This document shows positions 34,309 through 42,718 of a stretch of DNA of 64,000 bases, in pieces (positions within the stretch are counted from its first letter, which is position 1; every line of letters begins with the position of its first letter). The stretch comes from Motilimonas cestriensis (GTDB lineage: Bacteria > Pseudomonadota > Gammaproteobacteria > Enterobacterales > CBDFNC01), in contig NZ_JAIMJA010000008.1 in the NCBI RefSeq assembly GCF_021295315.1, forward strand, positions 124,001-188,000, in the 5' to 3' direction. Below the pieces are notes generated by a model that was not told the DNA's origin, made no database searches, and saw nothing but the letters and a program-made list of their open reading frames with translations. Both the position numbers and the translations under genes were made by a program.

Positions 34309-35055
34309 CTAATGTGTTACTTTTTGCTTCATCGCTCTCGGACTCGTTTCTGCTTTTTGAAAAGCCTCTAACTTGAGTGCTTTCTTACTAATGTGTTTTA
34401 TCTCATCAATTTGCCAATCGATTAAATCTTCTAGTTGCTCAACATAACTATTATGTGACGTTTGCGCCAGTTGATAACCGAGTACAGCTGCAAGCTGATT
34501 GCCTGCGTGTGTTAAAAATTCTAAATCCTCATTTTTATACAGCTTGGTGGGGTCATAACTTTGCAGCACTAGCACGCCAAGTAGTTCATCTTGAAATACT
34601 AAAGGCAAACCTAGCCAGCTCTCACTTTGCGTACCACGAAAGGTGATAGCACCGGACTCTTTCAATCTTTGTAGCTTTTCGCTGTCTGCTAAAAAAGCTT
34701 GCTTACGACGAAAAATATACCCGACTAAGGTAGATTCAATAAATTCACGCGCAGGTGTTAAGCCTGGTAGTTCGACATTTTCATCTGCTTGATCAACGAA
34801 ATATGGAATATGAATATGGCTTCTTTCAGCGTTATACAATGCCAATAACATGTTATCGGCATACAGAGCTTTTTTTATTGCTTGATGAAAAGCGAAAAAT
34901 ACCTGGCTTAATGGCAATGCTGTTTTACCAAGTTCAGATATTTCGTAAAGTGCACTTAAGCGTTGAGTCATTTGAGATTGCGGCTCTGCAAGGGCGTCTT
35001 GCGTTGAGTCCGCCTTAACGTTAAAAGTAAAAACATTTGCTTGAGAATCATTCAT
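34309..35055 (-). CDS. GAF-domain protein
   Basis: A 248-residue cytoplasmic protein. After a variable N terminus (1-30), a GAF domain spans about 31-195, with LYEISELGKTALPLSQVFFAFHQAIKKAL at its start and SWLGLPLVFQDELLGVLVLQSY in the strand pair typical of GAF. A helical tail (about 205-248) has no effector domain. Related free-standing GAF proteins resemble the sensory part of GGDEF or kinase proteins; the ligand is not evident. It is monocistronic; 228 bases separate it from frdD. Confidence 0.75.
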   Translation of the reverse strand: MNDSQANVFTFNVKADSTQDALAEPQSQMTQRLSALYEISELGKTALPLSQVFFAFHQAIKKALYADNMLLALYNAERSHIHIPYFVDQADENVELPGLTPAREFIESTLVGYIFRRKQAFLADSEKLQRLKESGAITFRGTQSESWLGLPLVFQDELLGVLVLQSYDPTKLYKNEDLEFLTHAGNQLAAVLGYQLAQTSHNSYVEQLEDLIDWQIDEIKHISKKALKLEAFQKAETSPRAMKQKVTH

Positions 35056-35221
35056 AATTTCACTACTACTTATTGGCCACTCTCAATAGCATATACGCTA
35101 AAAACAAAGTTGCTTAGTTTTTAGCGCAAAAAAACTTACGAATATAGATTAAATTAAATTAATGTTTAATAAGTGTTTTATAAACAGTTGTTTAGGGTTT
35201 TAGCTTGATATGATAAGTACG

Positions 35222-35253
35222 ACAGTAAAGCCCAAAGCGCCGGACTTTACTGT
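35222..35253 (-). terminator. stem-loop downstream of frdD
   Basis: ACAGTAAAG (35222-35230) pairs with CTTTACTGT (35245-35253), perfect 9 bp with a 14-nt GC-rich loop, 30 bases past the frdD stop. No T-run follows on the minus strand, so it is only a possible terminator or 3'-end stabiliser. Confidence 0.45.
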
Positions 35254-35283
35254 ATAAAATACTGCAATTGAGCTTTATGTTAA

Positions 35284-35661
35284 TTAAAGCATCTGAAGTA
35301 GCAAGGTAAAGACAAAAACTGATACAGCAAAAGCGGCGCCATAACAGATTACTTGTTGCCAATCTCGCCCTCGCTTAACGCCTATATCATGTAAGCCATG
35401 AAAAATACGATGTAGCGTATGCCAGAGTGGTAGTGCGATCAGTACCAATAAAATAGCCGCACCGTACCAAGAAGTAGCAAAACCATGTACACGCTCATAG
35501 CTAAGTGCTTCTGGGCTAATAATAGCTAATGGTACTAAAATACCGGTAATTAGTATCATTACTGGTGTTAAAAAGGCCGTGAGCATGCCACCAGCGCCAA
35601 ATAATCCCCAAAATACGGGCTCGTGAGAGCGCTTTAATTTAGTTGAATCGGTATGACTCAT
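35284..35661 (-). CDS. frdD: fumarate reductase subunit D
   Basis: A 125-residue membrane anchor with three TM helices (about 20-45, 60-85, 100-122), like E. coli FrdD (119 residues). The N-terminal RSHEPVFWGLFGAGGMLTAF and middle FHGLHDIGVKRG match the family. With FrdC it binds menaquinol and holds FrdAB to the inner membrane. TAGGAGG precedes the ATG, 8 bases after the frdC stop. It is the last gene of the operon. Confidence 0.92.
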   Translation of the reverse strand: MSHTDSTKLKRSHEPVFWGLFGAGGMLTAFLTPVMILITGILVPLAIISPEALSYERVHGFATSWYGAAILLVLIALPLWHTLHRIFHGLHDIGVKRGRDWQQVICYGAAFAVSVFVFTLLLQML

Positions 35662-35669
35662 AACGCCTC

Positions 35670-36071
35670 CTATAGCGTAATAATTATCAGAGCGGCCAAG
35701 CTTGCTAAGACAAAGCCTGCGTAATGACCGATAACGATGAATTTATCATCTAGCTTTTTTCCTTTAAGCCAGATATCAGCAGCTTTAGGGGCTAAGTCAA
35801 ACCAAGTCACGGTGTGATACAAGGCTAAGCCTAACGCGATGATATGAAATAAGATGGCAATAGGGTGTTGTAGCGCGTCAAGCCATCCTTGCCATGCCTC
35901 TGGTCCTTGGGATAATCGCAATAAGCCCCAAGCCAAAATGCAACTGTAAATAGTGATGGCGATACTGGTCCCTTCACGGATCATATACTTAGTATAAAAA
36001 GCATGTTTCAACCACCAATCCACGGGCAGTTCGCGCTGATAGGGTTTTCTTTTACTTGCTGGATTATTCAT
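35670..36071 (-). CDS. frdC: fumarate reductase subunit C
   Basis: A 133-residue membrane anchor with three TM helices (about 30-50, 68-90, 108-130). KPYQRELPVDWWLKHAFYTKYMIREGTSI at the start corresponds to the FrdC start of other gammaproteobacteria, including the glutamate of the quinone-site region. AAGGAG lies 8 bases before the ATG. Unusually, 93 bases separate it from frdB, and this gap carries a relic copy of the frdC start (36064-36153) whose stop overlaps the true frdC start codon region. Confidence 0.92.
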   Translation of the reverse strand: MNNPASKRKPYQRELPVDWWLKHAFYTKYMIREGTSIAITIYSCILAWGLLRLSQGPEAWQGWLDALQHPIAILFHIIALGLALYHTVTWFDLAPKAADIWLKGKKLDDKFIVIGHYAGFVLASLAALIIITL

Positions 36072-36153
36072 ATACCGCGCTCCTTAACTTGGACGAACTA
36101 ACAACGGCTAACTCACGCTGATAGGGTTTATGTTCGTATAATGTGTTATTCAT
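36064..36153 (-). pseudogene. relic tandem duplicate of the frdC 5' end
   Basis: Between frdB and frdC a second ATG frame of 29 codons starts MNN and keeps KPYQREL at the same spacing as the true FrdC start (both MNN, five residues, KPYQREL). The codons differ at synonymous positions, so the copy is not recent. The frame then drifts and ends with TAA at 36064-36066, overlapping the ATGAATAA at the frdC start. It begins 11 bases after the frdB stop with AAGG upstream and might still be translated as a coupling leader. Confidence 0.6.
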
Positions 36154-36164
36154 CTAGCTATGCC

Positions 36165-36902
36165 TTAATCTGGCTTAAACATACCAATAAGATAATCCTT
36201 GGCACTTTCCACCTTAAATAGTTGAATGGCTGCCGCAGGGTCGACGCCTTTTGGGCATACTTGAGAGCAGTAGCCGACAAAGGTACAACCCCAAACGCCT
36301 TCTTCCGCATTCACTATTTCCATGCGCTGGGCGCTGCCGGCATCGCGCGAATCACGATTGTAACGTGCCAGTAAAGCTAACGCCGCGGGACCGGTAAATT
36401 CGGTGTTGAGGGCATACTGAGGGCAAGCCGAATAACACAATCCGCAGTTAATACACATGGAAAACTGTTTATATTTAGCCATCTGCTCTGGGGTTTGAAT
36501 GTATTCACCATCATCGATGGATTTTTCCTGCGCAGGAATAATATAAGGTTTAATGCTTTCAAGTTTCTTAATAAAATCATCCATTACCACGACTAAGTCC
36601 CGTTCAATTGGAAAGTTAGCCAGTGGTTCTAGTTTGATTTTGTTAGGGAAATAGTCGCGTAAAAATGCTTTGCAACCAAGCTTTGGCACACCGTCTATCA
36701 TCATGCCGCAGCTACCACAAATCGCCATCCGACAAGACCAGCGAAAGCTAATGCTGCCATCAAGTTCATCTTTAATGTATTGCAAGGCCTCTAAGATCGA
36801 CATTTCTTCGTCGTAAGGAATGCTATAGGTTTGCATAAACGGCGCCGTATCTTGCTCCGGCCGATAACGTAAAATATCAATTTCAATCATTGGGTTAGTC
36901 AT
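36165..36902 (-). CDS. frdB: fumarate reductase iron-sulphur subunit B
   Basis: A 245-residue subunit passing electrons from quinol to FrdA. The N-terminal ferredoxin domain has [10 protein letters not shown]...C for the 2Fe-2S cluster. The C-terminal domain has [12 protein letters not shown] and [14 protein letters not shown] for the 4Fe-4S and 3Fe-4S clusters. Length matches E. coli FrdB (244). The ATG overlaps the end of frdA by 8 bases and is preceded by GGAGGTG, so translation is coupled. It lies on the cytoplasmic face of the inner membrane. Confidence 0.95.
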   Translation of the reverse strand: MTNPMIEIDILRYRPEQDTAPFMQTYSIPYDEEMSILEALQYIKDELDGSISFRWSCRMAICGSCGMMIDGVPKLGCKAFLRDYFPNKIKLEPLANFPIERDLVVVMDDFIKKLESIKPYIIPAQEKSIDDGEYIQTPEQMAKYKQFSMCINCGLCYSACPQYALNTEFTGPAALALLARYNRDSRDAGSAQRMEIVNAEEGVWGCTFVGYCSQVCPKGVDPAAAIQLFKVESAKDYLIGMFKPD

Positions 36903-38691
36903 GCTTCACCTCCGCTGCTTTGGCTGCATCTTGCGCGTCTGAGGCGGCGCCATAAACTCGCTCTGCTGGTTGGCTTTTTGTGATGGTGACACTGGCGTAG
37001 TCGATAGTGGGCGCCTTATCTGGATTATAAAAAGCCAGTGAATGGGTGAGATAGTTTTCATCATCGCGTTTTTCATAACCGTCAATACGTTGATGAGAGC
37101 CACGGGATTCTTTGCGTAAAATAGCGCTATGAGCCATAGCTTCAGCAGTATCAAGGAGGTAGCCTAGCTCAATGGCGTATAACAGTTCGGTATTAAATAC
37201 ACTGGATTTATCGCTGATTTTAATATTTTTATAGCGTTGTTTTAATTCGGCTAATTTGTCTATTGCTTGCTGCATCGAGGCTTCGGTGCGGTAGATTCCG
37301 ACACCCGCTTCCATGCAATCACCCATTTCTCGACGAATTTTGGCCATACTTTCTGTGCCATCGTTGTGTAATAAAGCCTCGGCTTTATCAATGACGACTT
37401 TAGCGGCATCGCGTACTTTGCCTATTGCACTATGCTTATTTTCTTGCGCGAATTTAGCAGCCTGTTGGCCTGCGACTTCGCCAAATACCACTAGCTCAGA
37501 TAATGAATTAGAGCCTAGGCGATTGGCACCGTGTAAGCCGCTCGAGGCACATTCGCCAACAGCGTATAAACCGGGTAAGCGAGTCGCGGTTTTAGCGTCG
37601 GTTTCAATACCGCCCATGGTGTAATGTACGGTGGGGCGAACGGGTATTAGCTCATGAACAGGATCTACACCAACATAGGCTTTGGCTAATTCGCGAATGA
37701 AAGGTAAGCGTTCGTTAATTTTGGCTTCACCGAGGTGGCGTAAATCAAGGTGCACCACATCGCCGCGCTTAGTTGAAATAACCCGGCCTTGTTGTTGCTC
37801 TTGCCAGAAACACTGGCTAAGGCGATCGCGCGGACCGAGCTCCATGTGTTTATTTTTGGTTTGACCAACGGGGATTTCAGGCCCTAAACCGTAATCTTGT
37901 AAGTAGCGATAGCCGTCTTTATTGACCAAAATACCGCCTTCGCCACGACAACCTTCCGTCATTAATATGCCCGAGCCAGGTAATCCTGTTGGATGATACT
38001 GAACAAACTCCATGTCGCGCAGGGGCACGCCGTGACGGTAACACATGCTCATACCATCGCCGGTCACAATGCCACCATTGGTGTTATAAGTGTAAACTCG
38101 ACCGGCACCGCCCGTGGCGACAATCACGGTTTTAGCGTGGATAACGCGGGTAATGCCTTCGGCTATATCGAGTAACACCGCGCCTTGCACCTTGCCATCA
38201 AATACCAATAAATCAAGGCAAAAATGTTCATCAAAGCGTTTGATTGAAGGGTACTTAATTGAGGTTTGGAACAAGGTATGAAGCATGTGAAAGCCAGACT
38301 TATCGGCGGCAAACCAAGTGCGCTCTATTTTCATTCCGCCAAAGGCGCGCACATTAATCTTACCGTCTTCCTTACGGCTCCAAGGGCAGCCCCAATGCTC
38401 TAACTGAGTGAGTTGGCGAGTGGCATTTTCGACAAAGTATTCAACGGTATCTTGGTCGCAGAGCCAATCGCCGCCCGATACGGTATCGTTAAAGTGGTTG
38501 TCGAGAGAATCGTGCTCTTGCACTACTCCTGCAGCGCCACCCTCGGCCGCGACGGTGTGGCTGCGCATCGGGTAAACTTTAGAAATCAAAGCAATTTCTA
38601 ACTCGGGATTAGTTTCTGCCACGGCAATGGCGGCACGCAACCCCCCTCCTCCTGCACCTATAATCGCAACGTCCGTTTTTATGATTTCCAC
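36895..38691 (-). CDS. frdA: fumarate reductase flavoprotein subunit A
   Basis: A 598-residue catalytic subunit reducing fumarate to succinate in anaerobic respiration. [12 protein letters not shown] (12-23) binds FAD, which is covalently attached at His45 (SHTVAAEGG). [20 protein letters not shown] and a C-terminal [19 protein letters not shown]-like segment are typical. The start is GTG at 38691, with AGGAGG 6 bases upstream. An out-of-frame ATG two bases earlier opens a 4-codon frame (ATGTGGAAATCATAA). An FNR box 65 bases upstream predicts anaerobic induction. First gene of frdABCD. Confidence 0.95.
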   Translation of the reverse strand: MEIIKTDVAIIGAGGGGLRAAIAVAETNPELEIALISKVYPMRSHTVAAEGGAAGVVQEHDSLDNHFNDTVSGGDWLCDQDTVEYFVENATRQLTQLEHWGCPWSRKEDGKINVRAFGGMKIERTWFAADKSGFHMLHTLFQTSIKYPSIKRFDEHFCLDLLVFDGKVQGAVLLDIAEGITRVIHAKTVIVATGGAGRVYTYNTNGGIVTGDGMSMCYRHGVPLRDMEFVQYHPTGLPGSGILMTEGCRGEGGILVNKDGYRYLQDYGLGPEIPVGQTKNKHMELGPRDRLSQCFWQEQQQGRVISTKRGDVVHLDLRHLGEAKINERLPFIRELAKAYVGVDPVHELIPVRPTVHYTMGGIETDAKTATRLPGLYAVGECASSGLHGANRLGSNSLSELVVFGEVAGQQAAKFAQENKHSAIGKVRDAAKVVIDKAEALLHNDGTESMAKIRREMGDCMEAGVGIYRTEASMQQAIDKLAELKQRYKNIKISDKSSVFNTELLYAIELGYLLDTAEAMAHSAILRKESRGSHQRIDGYEKRDDENYLTHSLAFYNPDKAPTIDYASVTITKSQPAERVYGAASDAQDAAKAAEVKHD

Positions 38692-38755
38692 ATTAACCTC
38701 CTAAGGAGTGATTATTTTATATTTGTAGATGATCCTCTCTTCCACACTCTAAGAG

Positions 38756-38769
38756 ATGATCTTGATCAA
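38756..38769 (-). promoter_or_regulatory. FNR-type box upstream of frdA
   Basis: ATGATCTTGATCAA matches TTGAT-N4-ATCAA at nine of ten fixed positions. A -10-like TACAAA (minus strand, 38722-38727) sits downstream at a distance compatible with class II FNR activation. It fits anaerobic control of frdABCD. Confidence 0.65.
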
Positions 38770-38916
38770 AAACTGCTTCTGAATTAAACCAAATTGACTA
38801 ATATTTCTTATTTCAAAACAATTGATTAATGTTTTTATTGGCTAGCTCTTGGAACAGAGAAAACAAAGATAAAGTTAGTCGAAATCAGCATAAGTTGAAC
38901 CATTAATGAGAAATTT

Positions 38917-39024
38917 ATGGATAAACAATCGTTACTCTGTGATCTGTGTGATGGTTAGTTGTTAAGTGAGTATCCTGTAAAGAAAAGTATTGAATATTCG
39001 TGTTTATGTAATACTTGTGGTTGA
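38917..39024 (+). pseudogene. zinc-ribbon-like mini-ORF interrupted by an amber codon
   Basis: In the 422-base gap between frdA and the binding-protein gene, ATG 38917 opens a frame encoding CDLCDG (C8, C11), then TAG at 38956-38958, then 21 more codons that include CLCNTCG (C31, C34) before TGA at 39022. Two CxxC pairs 20 residues apart are the layout of a small zinc ribbon. The central stop suggests a recently broken small gene, or a chance pattern. No good ribosome site is seen. Unsupported by any recognised family. Confidence 0.3.
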
Positions 39025-39113
39025 TTATTTCAATTAATACTTCTATCAAGAAGAAGATAAAAGGAATCCTGACTACACTTTAATTTATTAATGAATTAAG
39101 GCTGAAATTACGG

Positions 39114-40118
39114 ATGATAAAAGTCGCCACCACATTGTTGGGGATTACTTTACTTGCAGCGCTGCTGTGGTGGTTGGTTAATGGCCGTGCAATTGGAGCG
39201 TTTAATCTAGACACTTCTGAGCCCGTTATTCGCATTGCCGTTTCCCAAACGCCTCTTTCTTCTCCTTTTTTTATCGCGAAAAACAAACGTCTTTTTTCGC
39301 AACAGCAACTAGCGGTTGTTTTGGTTCCCTGTTTTGGTGGCCATAAATGTATGGAAATGTTACTTAATCACGAAGTTGATTTTGCCACAGCATCTGAAAC
39401 CGTATTTATGTTTAATAGCTTTAAGCAGCCTGATTTACGATTGATTTCTTCATTTGTTGAGTCAGATAATGATGTCAAGTTACTTACCTTATCAGGCGGT
39501 GGGATAGCGAGCTTAGATCAACTAGAAGGCAAGAAGGTGGGGGTAATTAAAGCCAGTGCCAGTGAGTTTTTTCTTGATAGCTTATTAATTCTCAATGGAA
39601 TTGATTCTAGTTTGGTGGAGCGTAAATACTATAAACCGGCGCAGTTAGTGGAGGCGTTACTATTGACTGAGGTTGATGCTATTGCAGCGTGGGAGCCTTA
39701 CGGTTATGAGCTTACTAACACGGTGCCAGAGCAAGTCGTGCAGCTGCCTAGCCGGGGTGTTTATAATTTATCTTTTAACCTTATAGGTTTGGGGGAAAAG
39801 GGTAAGCAGGCTGAATCTATTCCGGGCATTTTAGCCGCACTTGAACAAGCTAATCTTTATCTCATCACGCATCCAAAACAAAGCCAAACCTTGGTCAGTG
39901 AAATATTGGGCATTTCCTTTCGTCAGCTAAATTGGTCTTGGCAAGACTACCTATTTCGCTTATCACTAGGTAACGCTTTGTTATCGAATCTTCACGCCCA
40001 AGCGCGTTGGGCGTTAGATCGCCAATTAATTATGGGCAGTGAAGTGCCAGATTTTAGAGCAATGTTTTCAAAAGGGAAATCATTAGCTTTAATTGATGAG
40101 CCGCTGGAGGAGAGGTGA
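39114..40118 (+). CDS. membrane-anchored NMT1/SsuA-type solute-binding protein
   Basis: A 334-residue periplasmic binding protein of the NMT1/taurine-nitrate type. An N-terminal hydrophobic helix (about 3-22) is followed by IRIAVSQTPLSSPFFIAKNKRLF, the typical first strand and helix. VDFATASETVFM, LEGKKVGVIKASASEFFLDSLL and VDAIAAWEPYGYEL outline the ligand cleft. No ABC permease or ATPase is nearby. Its last four bases overlap the start of a diguanylate cyclase gene, so it probably acts as a ligand sensor for that cyclase rather than in transport (inference). The ligand is unknown. Confidence 0.82.
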   Translation: MIKVATTLLGITLLAALLWWLVNGRAIGAFNLDTSEPVIRIAVSQTPLSSPFFIAKNKRLFSQQQLAVVLVPCFGGHKCMEMLLNHEVDFATASETVFMFNSFKQPDLRLISSFVESDNDVKLLTLSGGGIASLDQLEGKKVGVIKASASEFFLDSLLILNGIDSSLVERKYYKPAQLVEALLLTEVDAIAAWEPYGYELTNTVPEQVVQLPSRGVYNLSFNLIGLGEKGKQAESIPGILAALEQANLYLITHPKQSQTLVSEILGISFRQLNWSWQDYLFRLSLGNALLSNLHAQARWALDRQLIMGSEVPDFRAMFSKGKSLALIDEPLEER

Positions 40119-41434
40119 ATTTAGTTATCTCTCGGCGTCTATTAATCCTATCCTTGCTCTCGGTAAGCTTAATTTTTGCTGTCATTTTTTCTTTGTTTCG
40201 ACTCCATTCCCATCAAAGCGTGGTAAATAAAGAGCTGCAGCATATTATGCAGTTACAGTTGAATTTGGATGTGTTACGAAGTCATCTTTGGCAGTATCAC
40301 GAATACCAAGATCAATCTGGCTTTGCGCAAGCGCGCAGCACTCAGCTAGCCCTATCAGAGAAGCTTGCGCAAACCCATATACAATCAGATTCGGAGCCGT
40401 TGGAGTTACTTAATTTACAACGAATGAATGCCACTATTGGCGCCTTGTTAGATATAAATAAGGAGACCTCAGGGGGAGGTCAATTAGCAGAGCAGTCAAA
40501 TGCTAAAAGTATGCTTCAAGCTAGATTCAACATGACTATTCAAGGTATGACCGAAGACTTATATCGATTACACCAAAAAGCCATTAATGAAGCGCAGCGG
40601 GTAACTTTGCAAATCCTGTATTTAAATGGTGTCGCATTGTTAGTGATTGCTATTGTGCTAGCTGTATTTGCTTACGCCACGTTAAGGCGGTTCAAAGTGG
40701 GTTTTACTATGTTGCATCATGGGATGAATGATTTAGCCAGAGGAGATTTAAGTAGTCGCCTATGCCCAAGCCAAAAAGATGAATTTACTCAGCTAGCTGA
40801 ATATTTCAATCAAATGAAAGGTTCATTGGAAAAAACTACGATTAAACGGGATTTGCTGCAATACGAGGTCGAACAACAAACCAGCCAACTTAGATCGCAG
40901 CACATGAGATTACGTTTTTTAGCGGAGCATGATGATCTTACCGGGCTTTACAACCGCAGAGCATTTGAAAACCAAGTTAAGATAGCCTTGGCACGCGATC
41001 GTCGAACCGATTCAATGGCAGGGATGCTTTTTATCGATCTCAATAAGTTTAAAGACATTAATGATACCCACGGCCATGATGCCGGTGATTTTATATTGAC
41101 TGCCACCGCCGAACGGTTGAGAGGCCTAATTAGAGAGTCTGATTTGGTTGGTAGATTAGGCGGTGATGAGTTTGTGGTTTGGTTGGATCTTATATCTAAA
41201 AAGGAAGAGGTTGAAAACAAAGCACAAGGTATCATGGATGCGCTTGCGCAACCGATTGAGTATTTAGGGCAACCTCTGGTTGTTGGCTGTAGCATTGGTA
41301 TTAGTATTTTCCCTAGCGACGGCAAGCACTTTACTGAACTACTGAAAGCGTCAGATCAGGCTATGTATAAAGCTAAGCCAGAGCTGCACTCAGCTTATTG
41401 TTTTTATCAAGGGCAAAGCTTGTCTGAGACTTAA
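40115..41434 (+). CDS. HAMP-GGDEF diguanylate cyclase
   Basis: A 439-residue inner-membrane enzyme making c-di-GMP from two GTP. TM helices at about 8-28 and 168-188 bracket a helical periplasmic domain; HAMP spans about 190-242. The GGDEF domain (about 265-435) has an intact GGDEF (349-353) and an inhibitory RESD I-site (340-343) five residues before it, plus DLTGLYNRRAF and DLNKFKDIND. The start is GTG 40115, overlapping the upstream TGA (GTGA), with GGAGGAGAG before it. It is cotranscribed with a solute-binding protein that may control it across the membrane. Confidence 0.92.
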   Translation: MNLVISRRLLILSLLSVSLIFAVIFSLFRLHSHQSVVNKELQHIMQLQLNLDVLRSHLWQYHEYQDQSGFAQARSTQLALSEKLAQTHIQSDSEPLELLNLQRMNATIGALLDINKETSGGGQLAEQSNAKSMLQARFNMTIQGMTEDLYRLHQKAINEAQRVTLQILYLNGVALLVIAIVLAVFAYATLRRFKVGFTMLHHGMNDLARGDLSSRLCPSQKDEFTQLAEYFNQMKGSLEKTTIKRDLLQYEVEQQTSQLRSQHMRLRFLAEHDDLTGLYNRRAFENQVKIALARDRRTDSMAGMLFIDLNKFKDINDTHGHDAGDFILTATAERLRGLIRESDLVGRLGGDEFVVWLDLISKKEEVENKAQGIMDALAQPIEYLGQPLVVGCSIGISIFPSDGKHFTELLKASDQAMYKAKPELHSAYCFYQGQSLSET

Positions 41435-41530
41435 CTTTGCGAAATCAATTGCCGAGTTGCGATACAATTTCAACCCTCGCTGGGTAATCACCTTAGCTTG
41501 CTATGGACTTAGCTTCGTGAAGTGGTCTGC

Positions 41531-42517
41531 TTAGCTTCTTGTAATGAGGCGTCTAGGCACGATTTCAATGCCTGTTTGATAATCGCCTTTACTGGCTTGC
41601 ATCGCTAAATAAAGCGCCTTTTCTGCAATCATTTCTAATTGCAGCGGTAACGATTGGATCTTTATCGGCAAAAAATCTAACAACCGATGATCGCCAAAGG
41701 TCGCAAAGCGTGTGTTTGCCAATATATCAGGATAAGCAGAAAGGCAATCCAATACGCCTTCAAATAGAGTGTAAGAGGTCACTAGGATTGCAGCGGGGAT
41801 CTGCTGTTGCTCGATCCATGCTTGCATTAATAATTTGCCTTGCTCAATACTAAAATGATCGCCATAAGTATATTGAACCTGAACACTCTGTGGATAGTGC
41901 TTAATGGCGCTATCAAAGCCCTGTTGACGTTCCTTCGATACGACCAGCTCTGGTACTGCGCCAATTAAGCCGATTGAGCTTGGCTGAGATTGTAGCAAAG
42001 CGTGACAAAGGGATGCTGCGCCTTCTAAATCTTCACTTATCACACTGGCAAATACCTCGTCATCCATGGCTCGATCTAAAGCAACAATAGGAATACCTTT
42101 GTTTAATGCTTTACGGTAGAAAGGATGATCAACAGGCAGTGAGCTGGCGACTAATAGCACGTCAATTCGTCGACTCAATAGGTTTTCTGCCACCTGTATT
42201 TCCGTTGCTATCTCGTCATCCGAGCAGGAAATGATCAGTTGATAACCGAATTTTCGCGCATCGCGTTCAAGTAGTTTAGCCAGCTTGGCATAACTGGCAT
42301 TTTCTAGGTCGGGAATAATTAAGCCAAAGGTTCGGCTATTACCGGCTCGTAGTGAGCTGGCGGCATAATTAGGGGTGTAGTTGTGTTGGTTAACGACCGC
42401 CATTACTTTCTGTTGGGTTTTTTCACTGATCCTGTATTGCTGTGCCTTGCCATTAATTACATAACTGGCGGTAGTGCGTGATACGCCCGCTAATTTTGCG
42501 ATTTGCTCTAACTTCAT
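41531..42517 (-). CDS. cra: catabolite repressor/activator Cra (FruR), LacI family
   Basis: A 328-residue LacI-family regulator closely following E. coli Cra: MKLEQIAKLAGVSRTTASYV at the HTH, a YRISEKT hinge-proximal segment, and GLIIPDLENASYAKLAKLLER at the start of the effector domain. It binds DNA in the absence of fructose-1-phosphate or fructose-1,6-bisphosphate. The start is ATG 42517; a frame from 42550 adds 11 residues without family match. It is divergent from fruBKA, and three Cra operators lie between them, so it should repress fru and possibly itself. Confidence 0.93.
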   Translation of the reverse strand: MKLEQIAKLAGVSRTTASYVINGKAQQYRISEKTQQKVMAVVNQHNYTPNYAASSLRAGNSRTFGLIIPDLENASYAKLAKLLERDARKFGYQLIISCSDDEIATEIQVAENLLSRRIDVLLVASSLPVDHPFYRKALNKGIPIVALDRAMDDEVFASVISEDLEGAASLCHALLQSQPSSIGLIGAVPELVVSKERQQGFDSAIKHYPQSVQVQYTYGDHFSIEQGKLLMQAWIEQQQIPAAILVTSYTLFEGVLDCLSAYPDILANTRFATFGDHRLLDFLPIKIQSLPLQLEMIAEKALYLAMQASKGDYQTGIEIVPRRLITRS

Positions 42518-42594
42518 GATGAACACATCCCAACGGGAATCAAAAAACAAAAATGTTTTTTGATTCTATAATAAAAAGTGGTTGCAATTGTCGC

Positions 42595-42606
42595 TGAATC
42601 GTTTCA
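42595..42606. promoter_or_regulatory. Cra/FruR operator 1
   Basis: TGAATCGTTTCA fits the Cra consensus TGAAWCGNTTCA exactly. It is the site nearest cra, 78 bases from its ATG. Confidence 0.85.
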
Positions 42607-42616
42607 GTATGTCAAC

Positions 42617-42628
42617 TGAACCGATTCA
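42617..42628. promoter_or_regulatory. Cra/FruR operator 2
   Basis: TGAACCGATTCA, one mismatch (C for W) from TGAAWCGNTTCA, begins 22 bases after operator 1, about two helical turns, so both can be bound on one face. Confidence 0.8.
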
Positions 42629-42673
42629 GCTTGTGGCTAAATAGCGCAAGCTGAATTATTTTTCTCTATTTGC

Positions 42674-42685
42674 TGAATCGTTTCA
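42674..42685. promoter_or_regulatory. Cra/FruR operator 3
   Basis: TGAATCGTTTCA, identical in core to operator 1, lies 33 bases before the fruB ATG and would block fruBKA transcription. Confidence 0.85.
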
Positions 42686-42718
42686 CTTGTTCAGCAAACC
42701 CGACAAGGTAGGTGAGCA

